A stretch of DNA of 64,000 nt from Ancylobacter polymorphus (GCF_022836935.1 NZ_CP083239.1:4292001-4356000), one strand, 5' to 3'. Positions 1 through 10,388 are shown, numbered from the stretch's first letter. Notes: generated by a model not told the origin, from the letters alone. Translations and numbers: made by a program.

Positions 1-125
1 CGACTGATTTCATGCCGCTTCCCTTATCTCTTTTTTGCGCCAATTGACAGCCGCCTGCGAGCAACTAGTTTCCGCGCGCGATCCGGCCATGCGAGCCGCC
101 TCGCTTGGCGGGCGGTGTGCGCGTG

Positions 126-1025
126 ATGAGTTCCAGAGACCTGGCCTCCTACCTGTTCCTGGCGCTCGTCTGGGGATCGTCCTTCGTGGTCATGGACCAC
201 AATATTCACGCCTTCGGCTGGGCTGGCTCGGTGGCGTTCCGCTCCTTCTTCGCGGCCGGAACACTCTACCTCGCCGCCCGCGCCTCCGGGCGGAAGCTGG
301 ATTTCTCCTGCGGCGCGTTTCCGCTGTTCGTGGTCGGTCTCGCCACCGTCGCCCTGCAGCTCGGGCTGATATCGTATGGCCTGCCACGCATCGGCACCGC
401 CATGTCGGCGATCCTCGTCGCCACCATCCCGCTCTTCACCATGCTGATCGCGGCGGCGTGGGGGGTCGAGCGTTTCCGGCTCAGCGGGCTGGTCGGCATC
501 GGGCTCGGCGCGGCGGGAATTGTGCTGCTGGTGGGCTTTCCGGCCCAGCCGGTGACGCCATCCTTCATCATCGGCTGCGCCGCGACGCTCGGCTCCACCC
601 TCTCCGCCGCCTTCGGCAGTGTCTATGCCGGGCGGCGACTGGCGAAGACCGGCTCATGGGAGATCACCATCGGCGCGTTCTTCTTCGGCGGCGTGCTCAT
701 CCTGCCGCTGATCGCCTTCGTGCCGCTGCCGGGCGTGCCGGGGCTGCTGGATATCGCCTCCCTGCTGGTCGCCGGCGTGCTGATGAGCGCCATCACCTAT
801 GTGATCTTCTACCGGCTGATCGCCTCCATCGGCCCCACCCGAGCCATCAGCGTGGAATTCGGCGTCACCGGCGTCGCCGTGACCATCGGCACGCTGCTGC
901 TCGACGAACCGCTCACCCTGCCGCAGGTCGCCGGCGGCGTGGTGATCGGCATCGGCTGCGCGCTGGTGCTCGGCGTCATCCGCCTCGGCCGGGCCGAGGC
1001 GGTGGTGGAACATCCCGGCGCCTGA
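126..1025 (+). CDS. DMT-superfamily (EamA) transporter
   Basis: Inner-membrane permease of the drug/metabolite transporter superfamily, about 299 residues, which is the usual EamA length. The protein is almost entirely hydrophobic, with about ten predicted helices arranged as two EamA repeats; the second repeat begins near residue 150. Members export small metabolites or amino acids, but the substrate cannot be read from sequence. The frame stays open upstream to TTG 105 and GTG 117/123. I prefer ATG 126 because the protein then starts MSSRDLASYLF directly before the first helix, although no strong ribosome site decides it. It converges on the autotransporter gene with 24 bases between the stops. 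Nothing in the first 125 bases looks coding. Confidence 0.85.
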   Translation: MSSRDLASYLFLALVWGSSFVVMDHNIHAFGWAGSVAFRSFFAAGTLYLAARASGRKLDFSCGAFPLFVVGLATVALQLGLISYGLPRIGTAMSAILVATIPLFTMLIAAAWGVERFRLSGLVGIGLGAAGIVLLVGFPAQPVTPSFIIGCAATLGSTLSAAFGSVYAGRRLAKTGSWEITIGAFFFGGVLILPLIAFVPLPGVPGLLDIASLLVAGVLMSAITYVIFYRLIASIGPTRAISVEFGVTGVAVTIGTLLLDEPLTLPQVAGGVVIGIGCALVLGVIRLGRAEAVVEHPGA

Positions 1026-1049
1026 GCGTCGGTCGCATTGCAGCCCCGC

Positions 1050-4000
1050 TCAGAAGCGGATCTGCAGCGCGCCGCTCACGGCGTTCTGCTGGGCGCTGGT
1101 GGCGATCTGCCCGTCATAGCGCAGGCTGAGCCGCGTGTTCGGGTTCAGCTCATAGGCCAGCCCGCCGCCGAAGATGAACGTATCCGTGGCGATGGGCGCT
1201 CCTTCGATGCTGAACGGCGCCGAGCCGGTGGCGAAGCTCATTACCGCCGCCGGCACGGTGTCGCCGAAGGCATGCTGCCAGCCCAGCGTGAAGCTGGCGG
1301 TGATCGGCACACCGTTCACGTCGATCTCCTGCCCGCCGCGCAGGCCAAGGGTCGAATAGAACGTGTCCATGGCGCCGGCATTCACACTCAGCGCCGAGTT
1401 GGAACCGCGCTCGACCGTGTTCCAGCCCTCGACATGCAGATAGGCGAGGCCGAGGAAAGGCTCCAGATCGACCGGCCCCAGCGGCAGGTCATAGCCGAGT
1501 TCGCCGAAGAGCTGGGCCGAGCCGGTATTGGCGTCGCTGCTGTTGGACGCCTGATAGCCAGGGAAGGCCACGCTGCGGGAGAACGACATGTCGTGCCAGG
1601 CATAGCCGCCACCGAGCCGCAGGGCCCACGGGCCCTGCTGGGTCGCGCCGTAGAGGCCGAGTTCGTAATTGTCCATGGAGCCGGAGGAGGCACGGCCCGA
1701 CACGTCGAGCCAGGAGCGGCTATAGCTGCCATAGGCGCCGAGCCGCCAGTCGGCGGCAAAGGCCGCGTCGAAGCCGCCGACAAAGCCGCCGATCGAATCG
1801 GCAACCGCTGCCGCATTGCCGTCGGAGCCGATGGAGCCCTGCGCGCCGAAGCCCTGCATCCACATGACCGTCGCGCCATCGGCCCCGAGCCGCGCCGTCT
1901 GCGGCCCGTCGCCGGCATAGGCCAGCGGCGCACCGGCGCCCTCGAAAGAGGCCTGCCGCAGCCGCGCGCCCACCGCGTCGCGGGTGAACACGGATTGCTG
2001 CTGGATCACCGATGCGGTGGAGGCGTAGATCTCGCCGGAGAGGGCATCGAAGGCGATGTAGGCCTCGGACTTAAGCTGCGAGGCGACCGCGTCGTAAATC
2101 TCGTTGCCCGCGCCGAGCGACTCGACGCCATTGGCGGTGGCGACCTGGTTCCACGTGTGTGCCTCACGCCAGAACGGAATGTCCCGCCGCACGAGGTTCA
2201 GGATCACCTCCGTGTCGGTGTAGGACAGCAGGGGGTCGAGGAAGGCGAAATTGCTCGTCACCGTTCCGAAGAGGCCATGCACGCCGTCGCTGCCGGTCAG
2301 CACGGTATAGGTCTTGTAGTTGGCATAGGTGCCACGCTCGGCATGCAGCTCCAGGGTGCTGTCGAGATTGATGCCGACGGCGCCGGTGACGGCGAGCAGG
2401 TCGCTGCCCCGACCCGGCGAGATATCCACCCGATAGGTGGTGCCTGCCGCCAGCGTCAGCGTGCCATTGATGTTGAGAGTGCCCGGTGAGAAGCCGGGCG
2501 AGATGACACCGCCGTCGAGCACATCCACCGAGCCGATCGTGCCGACGCCGCCGAGAACGCCGTGCGCGCCGACGCGGAAGCTCACCTGCGAGTCGGTTCC
2601 GCGCCGCACCAGCACACGCGCATCGTCGGTCTCGACGACGCCCTTGTAATCCGAACCGGTGAAATCGACCGTGCCGCCGCCTTCCAGTTTGACCCGGCCG
2701 GTGCCGCTGAGCGCGACCGGGAAGGTGTAGCGCCCGGCAAGATCGTAGATCAGCGTGCCCTTGTTGACGATGGGGCCACTGAGCCAGCCAGCCGTACCGC
2801 CATCGCCGATCTGCAACGTGCCGCCATCGATGGTGGTGCCGCCCCCCGGCGCGGCGCTGCCGGTCAGAACCAGCGTTCCCTCGCCCTTGACCGTCAAAGT
2901 GCCCGTGCCGCCGATGATATTGGCGAAGGTGCCGGTGGATGCCTGATCGAAAACGAGGGCGCCATTGTTGAGGATGTTGCCCTTAAGCGAAGCGGTATTG
3001 CCCACCACCGTCCCGCCGAGAATGGCCAGTGCGCCATAGCTGTTGTCGCCGGTCAGGGTCAGGCGGCCGGCGCCGGTCTTGGCCAGCACGCCCGGTCCCG
3101 AGACGGTGCCGGAAAGGCTGAGGAAGAGGTCCGCGCCCACGTCGATCGACGCACCCGCGCTGCTCAAGGTCACGTCGCGCTCGGAGGAGAAGCTGTGCAG
3201 CACCTGGAGCGTGGCACCATTCAGCGCCAACGCGCTGCCCGCCTTGCCAAGGCTGTGATCCGCGTGCACCGCCAGGGTCGCGCCGGAGACGGAGGTGCCG
3301 CCGGCATAGCTGTTGATCCCGGCCAGTTCGAGCGCTCCGCCACCGGCGACGTAGAGCGCGCCATTGCCCCCGACCGTGCCGGTGAGCGTCAGCGTGACGC
3401 CCGTGCCGACGCTGAACCCGCCGCTGGCGTTGAGCGTCACCGTACGCGCGCTCGTGAAGGAGGCGGTCGGCGCCAGAATACCGCCGCTCAGCGTCAGCGA
3501 ACCGGCAGCCGCGCCGAGATTGGCGTCGGAAGCGACCTGCAAGCTGGCGCCGGCGCCGATGGTCGTGCCGCCGGCATAGCTATTGGCGCCGGCGAGGGCG
3601 AGCGTGCCGGCACCAATTTGCGTCACCGCGCCGCTGCCGGAGATGACGCCGGCAAAGGTCACGGCGTCGCTGCGGTTAAAGACAAGCGTTCCGTCATTGG
3701 CGACATTGCCCGCGATGGCGCCTGAGGTGCCGCCATTGCCGAGCACCAGCGTGCCGGCGGTGATGCGCGTGCCGCCGGTGTAACTGCCGGTGCCGGTCAG
3801 CACCAGCGCACCCGTACCCGCCTGCACGAGTTCTCCGGTTCCGGAAATGGCACCGACATAGAGGATGTTGTCGGAGCGGTTGAAGGCCAGCGTGCCGGCG
3901 GTCGCGACATTGCCGGCGAGCGTTCCCGAGGTGCCGCCGTCGCCGATCTGCAACGTGCCGGCTTCCACCACTGTGTTGCCGGCGTAGCTGTTGTTGCCCG

Positions 4001-7000
4001 TCAGCACCAGCGTGCCAAGGCCGCTCTTGGTGAAGCTCCCCGCGCCGTTGATCGCACCGGACAAGGTGAGCACCGCCGCATTGGCGACGCTGATCGTGCC
4101 GCCGCCGATCAATGTCACCGTGCGCGCGCTGGCGAAGCCGAGATCGGCGGAGAGCGTACCGCCGCCGAAGATGAGCCCGCCCGTCGATGCGCCGAGTGCC
4201 GCGTCGGCGGTTACATGCAGCGTGCTGCCGGGACCGATGCCGGTGCCGCCGGAATAGCTGTTGCTTCCAGTCAGGAACAGGTCGCCGGCGCCGATCTGCA
4301 CGACGGCACCGCTGCCGGAAATCGTGTTTGCGACCACCGTCTGATCCGAGCGTGCAAAGGCAAGTATGCCGTTATTGACGATGGGACCGGCCACCTGCCC
4401 CGTGGTCCCGCCATTGCCGATCTGCACCGCGCCCTGCTGGATTTGCAGGCCGCCCAGGCTGTCAATGTCGCCGGTGACGATCAGCGCGCCGGTGCCGGCC
4501 TGCACCACGGTGCCCTGGCCGGAGACGTTGTTGGCGAAGATGAAGCTGTCGCTGCGGTTGAAGGCCAGCGTCGCGTCATTGACGATGGCACCGCCGACCG
4601 AGCCCGTGGTGCCACCATTGCCGAGCTGCAGCACGCCGGCGCGGATGGTCGTCGTGCCGGTATAGCTGTTGTCGGCGGCGAGAATCAGCGTGCCGTCGCC
4701 CTGCTTCGTCAGCCCGCCGGTGCCGGCGACCGCCGAGGTGAGCGCCAGCGTGGTGCCGGTGGCCACCTGCAGCGTGCCGCCGCCGACCACAAGAAGGCTG
4801 CGCGCGGTGGTGAAGCTGCCCGTGGTGGAGAGCGTGCCCGCCTCCAGCGTCACCGCCCCGTCGACCTGGCCCAGATTGGCATCGGCGCTCACCTGCACCG
4901 TGCCGGCCGAGACCAGCGTGCCGCCGGCATAGCTGTTGGTACCGGTGAGCGTCAGCGTGCCGCTGCCGATCTGCGTGACCCCGCCCGCGCCGCTGATGGT
5001 GCCGGAAAAGGTGATGGCGTCCGAGCGATGGAAGGCGAGCAAGCCGTTATTGACGACATTGCCGGCAAGGCTCCCCGAGGTGCCGCCATTGCCGATGATG
5101 AGCCCGCCACCGGAAAGAGTGGTGCCACCGGAATAGCTGTTGGCGCCGGTGAGGACCAGCGTGCCCAGACCCTGCATCACCACGCCACCGGCTCCGCTGA
5201 TGGTTCCGGAAAACACGGTGCTGGCGGCGCTGTAGTTCAGTTGCAGCGTGTAGTTCTGCAGGTCGACCGTGCCGCTGCCCGCGAGCGAGCCGATGCCCTC
5301 ATTGGCGCCCAGCTGCAGCGTGCCGGCCGCCTCGATGCGCACGGCGGATGTGTCGGAGATCGCGGCGCCACCCTGCACTTGCAGCGTGCCCTCGGCGATT
5401 ACCGTCTCCCCGGCATAGGTGTTGGTGCCGCTCAGCACCAGCGTGCCGAGCCCTTCCTTGCGCAGGCCACCCGTGCCGCTGACGGTGCCGGAAAGACCGA
5501 GCGTTTCGCCCGCCCCCGGCTTCAGGCTGCCGAAGCCCTCGATTACCACCGCGCTGCCAAGGGTGAAGGAGCCGGTCGTTTCCAACCCGCCGCTGGAGAG
5601 GGTCAGTACATTGCCGGCGTCGCCGAGGGACGCCGCGCTGGCGACGCTGATAAAGCCGCCGGAAATCCTGGTGCCGCCGACATAGCTGTTGCTGCCCGTA
5701 AGGACGAGCGTGCCGGTGCCGACCTTCTCGATGCCGCCCGTGCCGGTGATGGGCGCGCTGATCGTCGCGGTGACATCATGCCCCTCCACCCACAGCACGC
5801 CGCCGCCATTCACATGCAGGCTCGATGTCGGCTCCGTGCCATCGGCTTGCAGAACATAGCCGTCGCTAACGAATTCCAGCTTCTGGAAGGTCTGTTCGCC
5901 ACGCACGGTGACGGTGCCGGCGGTGCCGGTGAAGATGCCGGTCTCTCCACCCCACGGAATGGTCTGGCCGGACGAGGCGAGATACCAGGTGTCCCCTGTC
6001 GACGACCAGGTGCCGGAGCCGCCGAAGCTGGTTCCACCGTCCGTGGTCCAGATCTGCAGGGGGCTGGTATCGCGCAGCAGCAGGTTAACATGGCCGGGAT
6101 TGCCGGTCTCGATCGTGCCGGTATAGGAACCGGAATCGACAAGACCCGAGAGATCGACCGAAGCGAAGCTGCCGCTAGTGCTGCCGGTATAGGTGAAGAC
6201 GCGGTAGATGCCGGCGCCATGCACCGCCTCGCCGGACACGCTCAGCGTGCCGCCAAGCGCGAGATCGCCGCTCACCTCGGCCACGCCGGTATTCCCGCCA
6301 ACGCCCAGCGCCAGCGCCACATTGGCCGTGTTGGCAAGGGTGAGCGAGCCCGTGACGAGCGCGATATGCTGCGGGTTGGGTTGTCCCATCACCCCGCCGG
6401 CCAGCGTGCCGCCGGCCAGAACCGACACGGTGCCGGCAATGGTGCCGAAGCCTTGCAGCGTCGCGCCATCGGCGACACTAACCGAACCGGTCGCCAAAGT
6501 GGCGCCATAGAGCCCCAGCGTGCCGGCCGCCACCGACGTGCTGCCGGCGAAGCTGCTGGCGCCCGACAGGGCGAGTTCGCCGTCGCCGCTTTTGGTCAGG
6601 TTGCCGCTGCCGCCGATGACGCCTTGCAGCGTCAGCACGCTGCCGGTGGCGACATCGACCGTGCCGTTGCCGGCCCCCAGCGTCACATTCCGCGCGGAGG
6701 TGAAGCTGGCCGTAATCGCCAGCGTGCCGCCGTCGAGCGTCACCCCGCCGATGGCTGCGCCGAGATTGCTGTCGGCCGACACCAGCAGCGTGCCGGCGGA
6801 CACAAGCGTGCCGCCGGTGTAACTGTTGGCGCCGCCCAGAACGAGCACACCATCGCCGGACTTGACCAGTTGCGAGGGCGAACTTTCGCTGATGGCGCCC
6901 GTCAGGGTCAGCGTCTGGCCGGCCGAGACCGCAATGCCGCCGGCTCCGGCGAGCACGACCTGGCGCACACTGCTGAAGGAGCCGGTGACGGCCAGCGTGC

Positions 7001-10000
7001 CGTTCGCGAGGCTGATGCCGCCACTCGCCGCGCCGAGATTGCCGTCGCTGCCGACCGACACCATCGAGCCATTGCTGATCGCGGTGCCGCCGGCATAGGT
7101 GTTGGCGCCGGACAGGGTCACCGTGGCGCCGCCCACGGCGCTCACGCCGCCCGTGCCCGAGATCGCTCCGCCGAAGCTCTGCGACGTGCTGGCATTGAAG
7201 GCGAGCGTGCCATTATTGAACACATCGCCGGCCACCGAGCCCACAAGAACCCCGCTGCCGAGGTTCAGCGTGCCCGCCGTGATGGTGGTGCCGCCGGTAT
7301 AGGTGTTGGCGGCGGTGAAGGTGACCGGCGCGTTGCCGGCATTGACCGTCACCCCGCCCGTGCCGGAGATCACCTCCGACATTAAGAGGTCTTGCTCCGG
7401 CTTCAGAACAAGCGTGCCGTTATTCTCGATGGGCGCGGCCTGGAAGCTGGTGGCGGAGGCGCCGTCGCCGATCTGCAGCGTCCCGGCGGCGATGGTAAGG
7501 GCCGAGAGGTTGTAGCTGCCGGTGAGAACCGTCGTGCCCGCGCCCTGCTTGACGAGGCTGCCATTGCTGATCGAGCCGCCAAAGCCCGTATTGGCGCCGT
7601 TGCCACCGAAGCTGAGCGTGCTGCCCGCGAGCAAGACCACGCCGCTGCCCGCCAATCCGCCAATGGTCTCGCTGGCCTGCAGCTGCAGTTGCGCGCCGCC
7701 GGCCACCGTCACCTCCGTCTGATCGCTGAGCGCCGCGCCGCCGGCCAGAACCAACGCGCCCCCGGTAACGAAGGTCGGCCCGGTGAAGCTGTTGCTACCA
7801 GAGAGCGTCAGCGTGCCGGTTCCCGCCTTCACCAGGCTGCCACCGACGCCGGAAATACCGCCGGAAAAGGTGAAGTCACTAGACGAGTTGACAGTGAAGG
7901 ACGCACTGCCGAGGACCAGACTGCCGTCGCCGCTGAGGCCCGCCACGGTCTGGTTCGAACCGAGTTGCAGGGTGGAGCCCGCACCGCCGGAGAAGGCGAC
8001 GATGGTGCCCGAACCAAGCACCGACTGGGAATCGAGCACCAGCGTGCCGCCCTCGATCGTCAGCGCGCTCACATCCGCATTGACACCTTGCAGGGTCAAG
8101 GTGCCCGAGCCGGTCTTGGTGAGGTTGCCCGTGCCGGCGAAACTCCCGTAGAAGGTGGACGAGGCGTTGTTAGCGCCGACCGTGAGCGTATTGGTGCCGA
8201 TAATGATGGCGCCCGTGCCCGCGAGGCTCCCGGTCGTAATGGAGGTGTTGATCTGGAGGGTCGCGCCCTCCTGGACCGTCACCGTCCCGTTGGAGCCCAG
8301 CGCCGTGGCGGAACCGGCGATCAGCGTGCCGGCGGCGATCGTCACCGGGCCGGTGAAGCTGTTGGCGCCGCTCAACAGCACCGCGCCCGGCCCGGCAAGG
8401 GTGAGACCACCGCTGCTGCTGCCATCGCTGATGTTGCCGCTGATCGTGCCGCTCACGCCATAAGGGGAGAAAATGGTCACACTGCCCGCGAGGGTGACAG
8501 CGCCCGTGAGATTTGTTGGCGGCCCATCCCCGTCAACAGCGAATTCGAGCGTGGTGCCATCTTCGAGGTTCAGCGTGCCCGGCACCACACCCAATGGGAA
8601 GGTGCCACCGACAGAGAGCGTGCCCTGCTGGACCGTGGTGGTCCCCGTGTATGTGTTGCTGGCGCCCAGGGCGAGCATGCCGCCGCCGGTGAGGATCAGA
8701 TTGCCGGGCCCCTGGATTTCCCCGCCGAGGATGAGCACCGTGCCATTTTCGACGTCGAAGGTCGCGCCCGGGCCGCTGCCGCCGCTCAACTGGATCGGCT
8801 GGTTTATCGACATGGAGGCGGTCGTGGTCAGTTGGCCGGAATTGCTGATGGTCAGCGTGCCATAGCCGCCAAGCGACAGCGGGTCGGCGATCGACAGGGC
8901 GCCGTCCTGGATGTCCCAGCTGACCAGGCTTTCCGGCTCATTGAGCAGCGTCCAGGAGGCCCCATCGATGACGGTGTAGAAGGAGAAATTGGTGATCGCA
9001 GAGCCGATCGCGCTGACGTCGAAGATTCCCGGCGAGGAGCCGCCAAGCGCCAGCGCGCCGCCACCCTGGGCGTAAATACCGCCGCTCTGGTTGTAGGTCG
9101 AGGTGAGGACGAGCCAGTTGCCCTGCCCGGTGATGTAGACCGCCAGCGCCTGGCCGGAAGGATTGCCGCCCTGCGTGCCGCCGGTGGCGCTGCCGGCGAG
9201 TGTGACGACGTTGTTATCGCCGGAAATGAGGATACCGGCCCCGCCGGACCCGCCGGTACCGGACAGCGAGATGCCGCCATCACCACCGGTGACCTGCGCA
9301 CCGGCCTCGATGATCACATTGGCGGCCGTGCCGGCAACTTCGAGCCCGCTGCCGCCGATGCCCCCGAAGGTCGGGAGATGTCCATGCCCGCCAATGCCGC
9401 CGTCGCCGCCCTTGGCTTCACCGAGAATGCCGGCGCCGCCGCCGGAGCCATAGAGGTAAAGGCCGGTGCCGCCATCGCCGCCATTCCCGGCGCCGCCCTG
9501 GAGCGGATAGAAAATACCGTCATTTTCCCAAATGATGGAAGCGCCGCTGCCACCGTCGCCGCCGTCGCCGCCCATCATCGCGTTCGGCAGGTTCAGCGTC
9601 GTTCCGGTCCCTTGGATTTGAATTGAGGCGCCATAACCGCCAGCACCCGGGCCGCCGCCACCGCCGGCGATACCCTGGATATCTTTGGCGTTGAACTCGC
9701 CGCCCTCGCCGCCGTCGCCGCCTTGGCCGCCGATCGCGTCCCCACTCGGCGCCTCGGTACCGAAATAGCCGTGCGCCCCGCCACCGCCACCGCCACCGCT
9801 GCCGCCGAGATCACCCTCGCCGCCATCGGTACCCGGCATGCCCGGAATGAACCCGCCGATCCCGGCATCGCCATTGATGGCAACGAATTCGGGTGAATTG
9901 CCCGCCGCGCCAAAACCGCCGGTCACACCACCACCGCCGCCACCGCCGCCGCCGCCGGGCGGCACTTCGAGATAGGGCGTGCCGTTGCCGCCAGGACCCG

Positions 10001-10127
10001 TGGGGTTGGTGGCGCCATTCATGGATTGACCGAGCGCCGGCGAGGCGACGAGGAGGGCGGCGGAGGCCATCAGGGCGGCACGGAGCGACACTACCGAACG
10101 CGGGGAACGCGAAACCCGAACCGTCAT
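1050..10127 (-). CDS. Giant type Va autotransporter adhesin with PATR repeats
   Basis: Surface protein of about 3,025 residues. The order is: a Sec signal peptide (residues 1-34, ending ASPALG); a Gly-rich segment to about residue 300; a very long beta-helical passenger; and an autotransporter beta-barrel from about residue 2755 ending ALQIRF, where the terminal Phe is the usual BAM signal. I count about 22 passenger-associated repeats of the form GxGTLxLTGxNSYxGGT. Near residue 1355 (base ~6050) a stalk-like end is followed by a fresh W-rich start (GTWSSTGDTWYL), so the passenger looks like two passengers fused. It probably acts in adhesion or biofilm formation (family knowledge). ATG 10127 gives a standard signal peptide. 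ATG 10157 is also possible and has a better purine-rich site (AGGG four bases upstream). No protease catalytic motif was seen. Confidence 0.9.
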   Translation of the reverse strand: MTVRVSRSPRSVVSLRAALMASAALLVASPALGQSMNGATNPTGPGGNGTPYLEVPPGGGGGGGGGGVTGGFGAAGNSPEFVAINGDAGIGGFIPGMPGTDGGEGDLGGSGGGGGGGAHGYFGTEAPSGDAIGGQGGDGGEGGEFNAKDIQGIAGGGGGPGAGGYGASIQIQGTGTTLNLPNAMMGGDGGDGGSGASIIWENDGIFYPLQGGAGNGGDGGTGLYLYGSGGGAGILGEAKGGDGGIGGHGHLPTFGGIGGSGLEVAGTAANVIIEAGAQVTGGDGGISLSGTGGSGGAGILISGDNNVVTLAGSATGGTQGGNPSGQALAVYITGQGNWLVLTSTYNQSGGIYAQGGGALALGGSSPGIFDVSAIGSAITNFSFYTVIDGASWTLLNEPESLVSWDIQDGALSIADPLSLGGYGTLTISNSGQLTTTASMSINQPIQLSGGSGPGATFDVENGTVLILGGEIQGPGNLILTGGGMLALGASNTYTGTTTVQQGTLSVGGTFPLGVVPGTLNLEDGTTLEFAVDGDGPPTNLTGAVTLAGSVTIFSPYGVSGTISGNISDGSSSGGLTLAGPGAVLLSGANSFTGPVTIAAGTLIAGSATALGSNGTVTVQEGATLQINTSITTGSLAGTGAIIIGTNTLTVGANNASSTFYGSFAGTGNLTKTGSGTLTLQGVNADVSALTIEGGTLVLDSQSVLGSGTIVAFSGGAGSTLQLGSNQTVAGLSGDGSLVLGSASFTVNSSSDFTFSGGISGVGGSLVKAGTGTLTLSGSNSFTGPTFVTGGALVLAGGAALSDQTEVTVAGGAQLQLQASETIGGLAGSGVVLLAGSTLSFGGNGANTGFGGSISNGSLVKQGAGTTVLTGSYNLSALTIAAGTLQIGDGASATSFQAAPIENNGTLVLKPEQDLLMSEVISGTGGVTVNAGNAPVTFTAANTYTGGTTITAGTLNLGSGVLVGSVAGDVFNNGTLAFNASTSQSFGGAISGTGGVSAVGGATVTLSGANTYAGGTAISNGSMVSVGSDGNLGAASGGISLANGTLAVTGSFSSVRQVVLAGAGGIAVSAGQTLTLTGAISESSPSQLVKSGDGVLVLGGANSYTGGTLVSAGTLLVSADSNLGAAIGGVTLDGGTLAITASFTSARNVTLGAGNGTVDVATGSVLTLQGVIGGSGNLTKSGDGELALSGASSFAGSTSVAAGTLGLYGATLATGSVSVADGATLQGFGTIAGTVSVLAGGTLAGGVMGQPNPQHIALVTGSLTLANTANVALALGVGGNTGVAEVSGDLALGGTLSVSGEAVHGAGIYRVFTYTGSTSGSFASVDLSGLVDSGSYTGTIETGNPGHVNLLLRDTSPLQIWTTDGGTSFGGSGTWSSTGDTWYLASSGQTIPWGGETGIFTGTAGTVTVRGEQTFQKLEFVSDGYVLQADGTEPTSSLHVNGGGVLWVEGHDVTATISAPITGTGGIEKVGTGTLVLTGSNSYVGGTRISGGFISVASAASLGDAGNVLTLSSGGLETTGSFTLGSAVVIEGFGSLKPGAGETLGLSGTVSGTGGLRKEGLGTLVLSGTNTYAGETVIAEGTLQVQGGAAISDTSAVRIEAAGTLQLGANEGIGSLAGSGTVDLQNYTLQLNYSAASTVFSGTISGAGGVVMQGLGTLVLTGANSYSGGTTLSGGGLIIGNGGTSGSLAGNVVNNGLLAFHRSDAITFSGTISGAGGVTQIGSGTLTLTGTNSYAGGTLVSAGTVQVSADANLGQVDGAVTLEAGTLSTTGSFTTARSLLVVGGGTLQVATGTTLALTSAVAGTGGLTKQGDGTLILAADNSYTGTTTIRAGVLQLGNGGTTGSVGGAIVNDATLAFNRSDSFIFANNVSGQGTVVQAGTGALIVTGDIDSLGGLQIQQGAVQIGNGGTTGQVAGPIVNNGILAFARSDQTVVANTISGSGAVVQIGAGDLFLTGSNSYSGGTGIGPGSTLHVTADAALGASTGGLIFGGGTLSADLGFASARTVTLIGGGTISVANAAVLTLSGAINGAGSFTKSGLGTLVLTGNNSYAGNTVVEAGTLQIGDGGTSGTLAGNVATAGTLAFNRSDNILYVGAISGTGELVQAGTGALVLTGTGSYTGGTRITAGTLVLGNGGTSGAIAGNVANDGTLVFNRSDAVTFAGVISGSGAVTQIGAGTLALAGANSYAGGTTIGAGASLQVASDANLGAAAGSLTLSGGILAPTASFTSARTVTLNASGGFSVGTGVTLTLTGTVGGNGALYVAGGGALELAGINSYAGGTSVSGATLAVHADHSLGKAGSALALNGATLQVLHSFSSERDVTLSSAGASIDVGADLFLSLSGTVSGPGVLAKTGAGRLTLTGDNSYGALAILGGTVVGNTASLKGNILNNGALVFDQASTGTFANIIGGTGTLTVKGEGTLVLTGSAAPGGGTTIDGGTLQIGDGGTAGWLSGPIVNKGTLIYDLAGRYTFPVALSGTGRVKLEGGGTVDFTGSDYKGVVETDDARVLVRRGTDSQVSFRVGAHGVLGGVGTIGSVDVLDGGVISPGFSPGTLNINGTLTLAAGTTYRVDISPGRGSDLLAVTGAVGINLDSTLELHAERGTYANYKTYTVLTGSDGVHGLFGTVTSNFAFLDPLLSYTDTEVILNLVRRDIPFWREAHTWNQVATANGVESLGAGNEIYDAVASQLKSEAYIAFDALSGEIYASTASVIQQQSVFTRDAVGARLRQASFEGAGAPLAYAGDGPQTARLGADGATVMWMQGFGAQGSIGSDGNAAAVADSIGGFVGGFDAAFAADWRLGAYGSYSRSWLDVSGRASSGSMDNYELGLYGATQQGPWALRLGGGYAWHDMSFSRSVAFPGYQASNSSDANTGSAQLFGELGYDLPLGPVDLEPFLGLAYLHVEGWNTVERGSNSALSVNAGAMDTFYSTLGLRGGQEIDVNGVPITASFTLGWQHAFGDTVPAAVMSFATGSAPFSIEGAPIATDTFIFGGGLAYELNPNTRLSLRYDGQIATSAQQNAVSGALQIRF

Positions 10128-10388
10128 GCAACTCGCCCGCAGGGTCACAAACAACATCCTGCCCTGCCGGATGCGCCACGCTGAGCCCGTGAGGTCCGGC
10201 AGAACACTCCTGCGCGGCGCGGCAGCTTCCGAAGGCCGGCCACTCCGCGTCGGCGCAGTTTGGAAACACCATAGACACACAGGGAAACCGATCAACACGG
10301 ACGTACCGTTCGGCCCCATCTTGTGCCGCACCGTGACCGGCCCGCCACGCGGCGCCGTCTGGAGATCTCCACCGTCCCCGGGCCGGCG

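Noticed and set aside
4215..9626. Very long open frames on the plus strand opposite the autotransporter gene (over 1,000 and 700 codons)
   Set aside because: They mirror the Gly/Thr-rich repeats in antisense, giving Ala/Arg/Gly/Asp-rich repeats with no family, signal or ribosome site; the autotransporter reading is fully supported by domains.
9230..9990. CRISPR-like or satellite array suggested by dense short repeats in the adhesin 5' region
   Set aside because: The repeats are coding Gly triplets in frame with no fixed spacer pattern.
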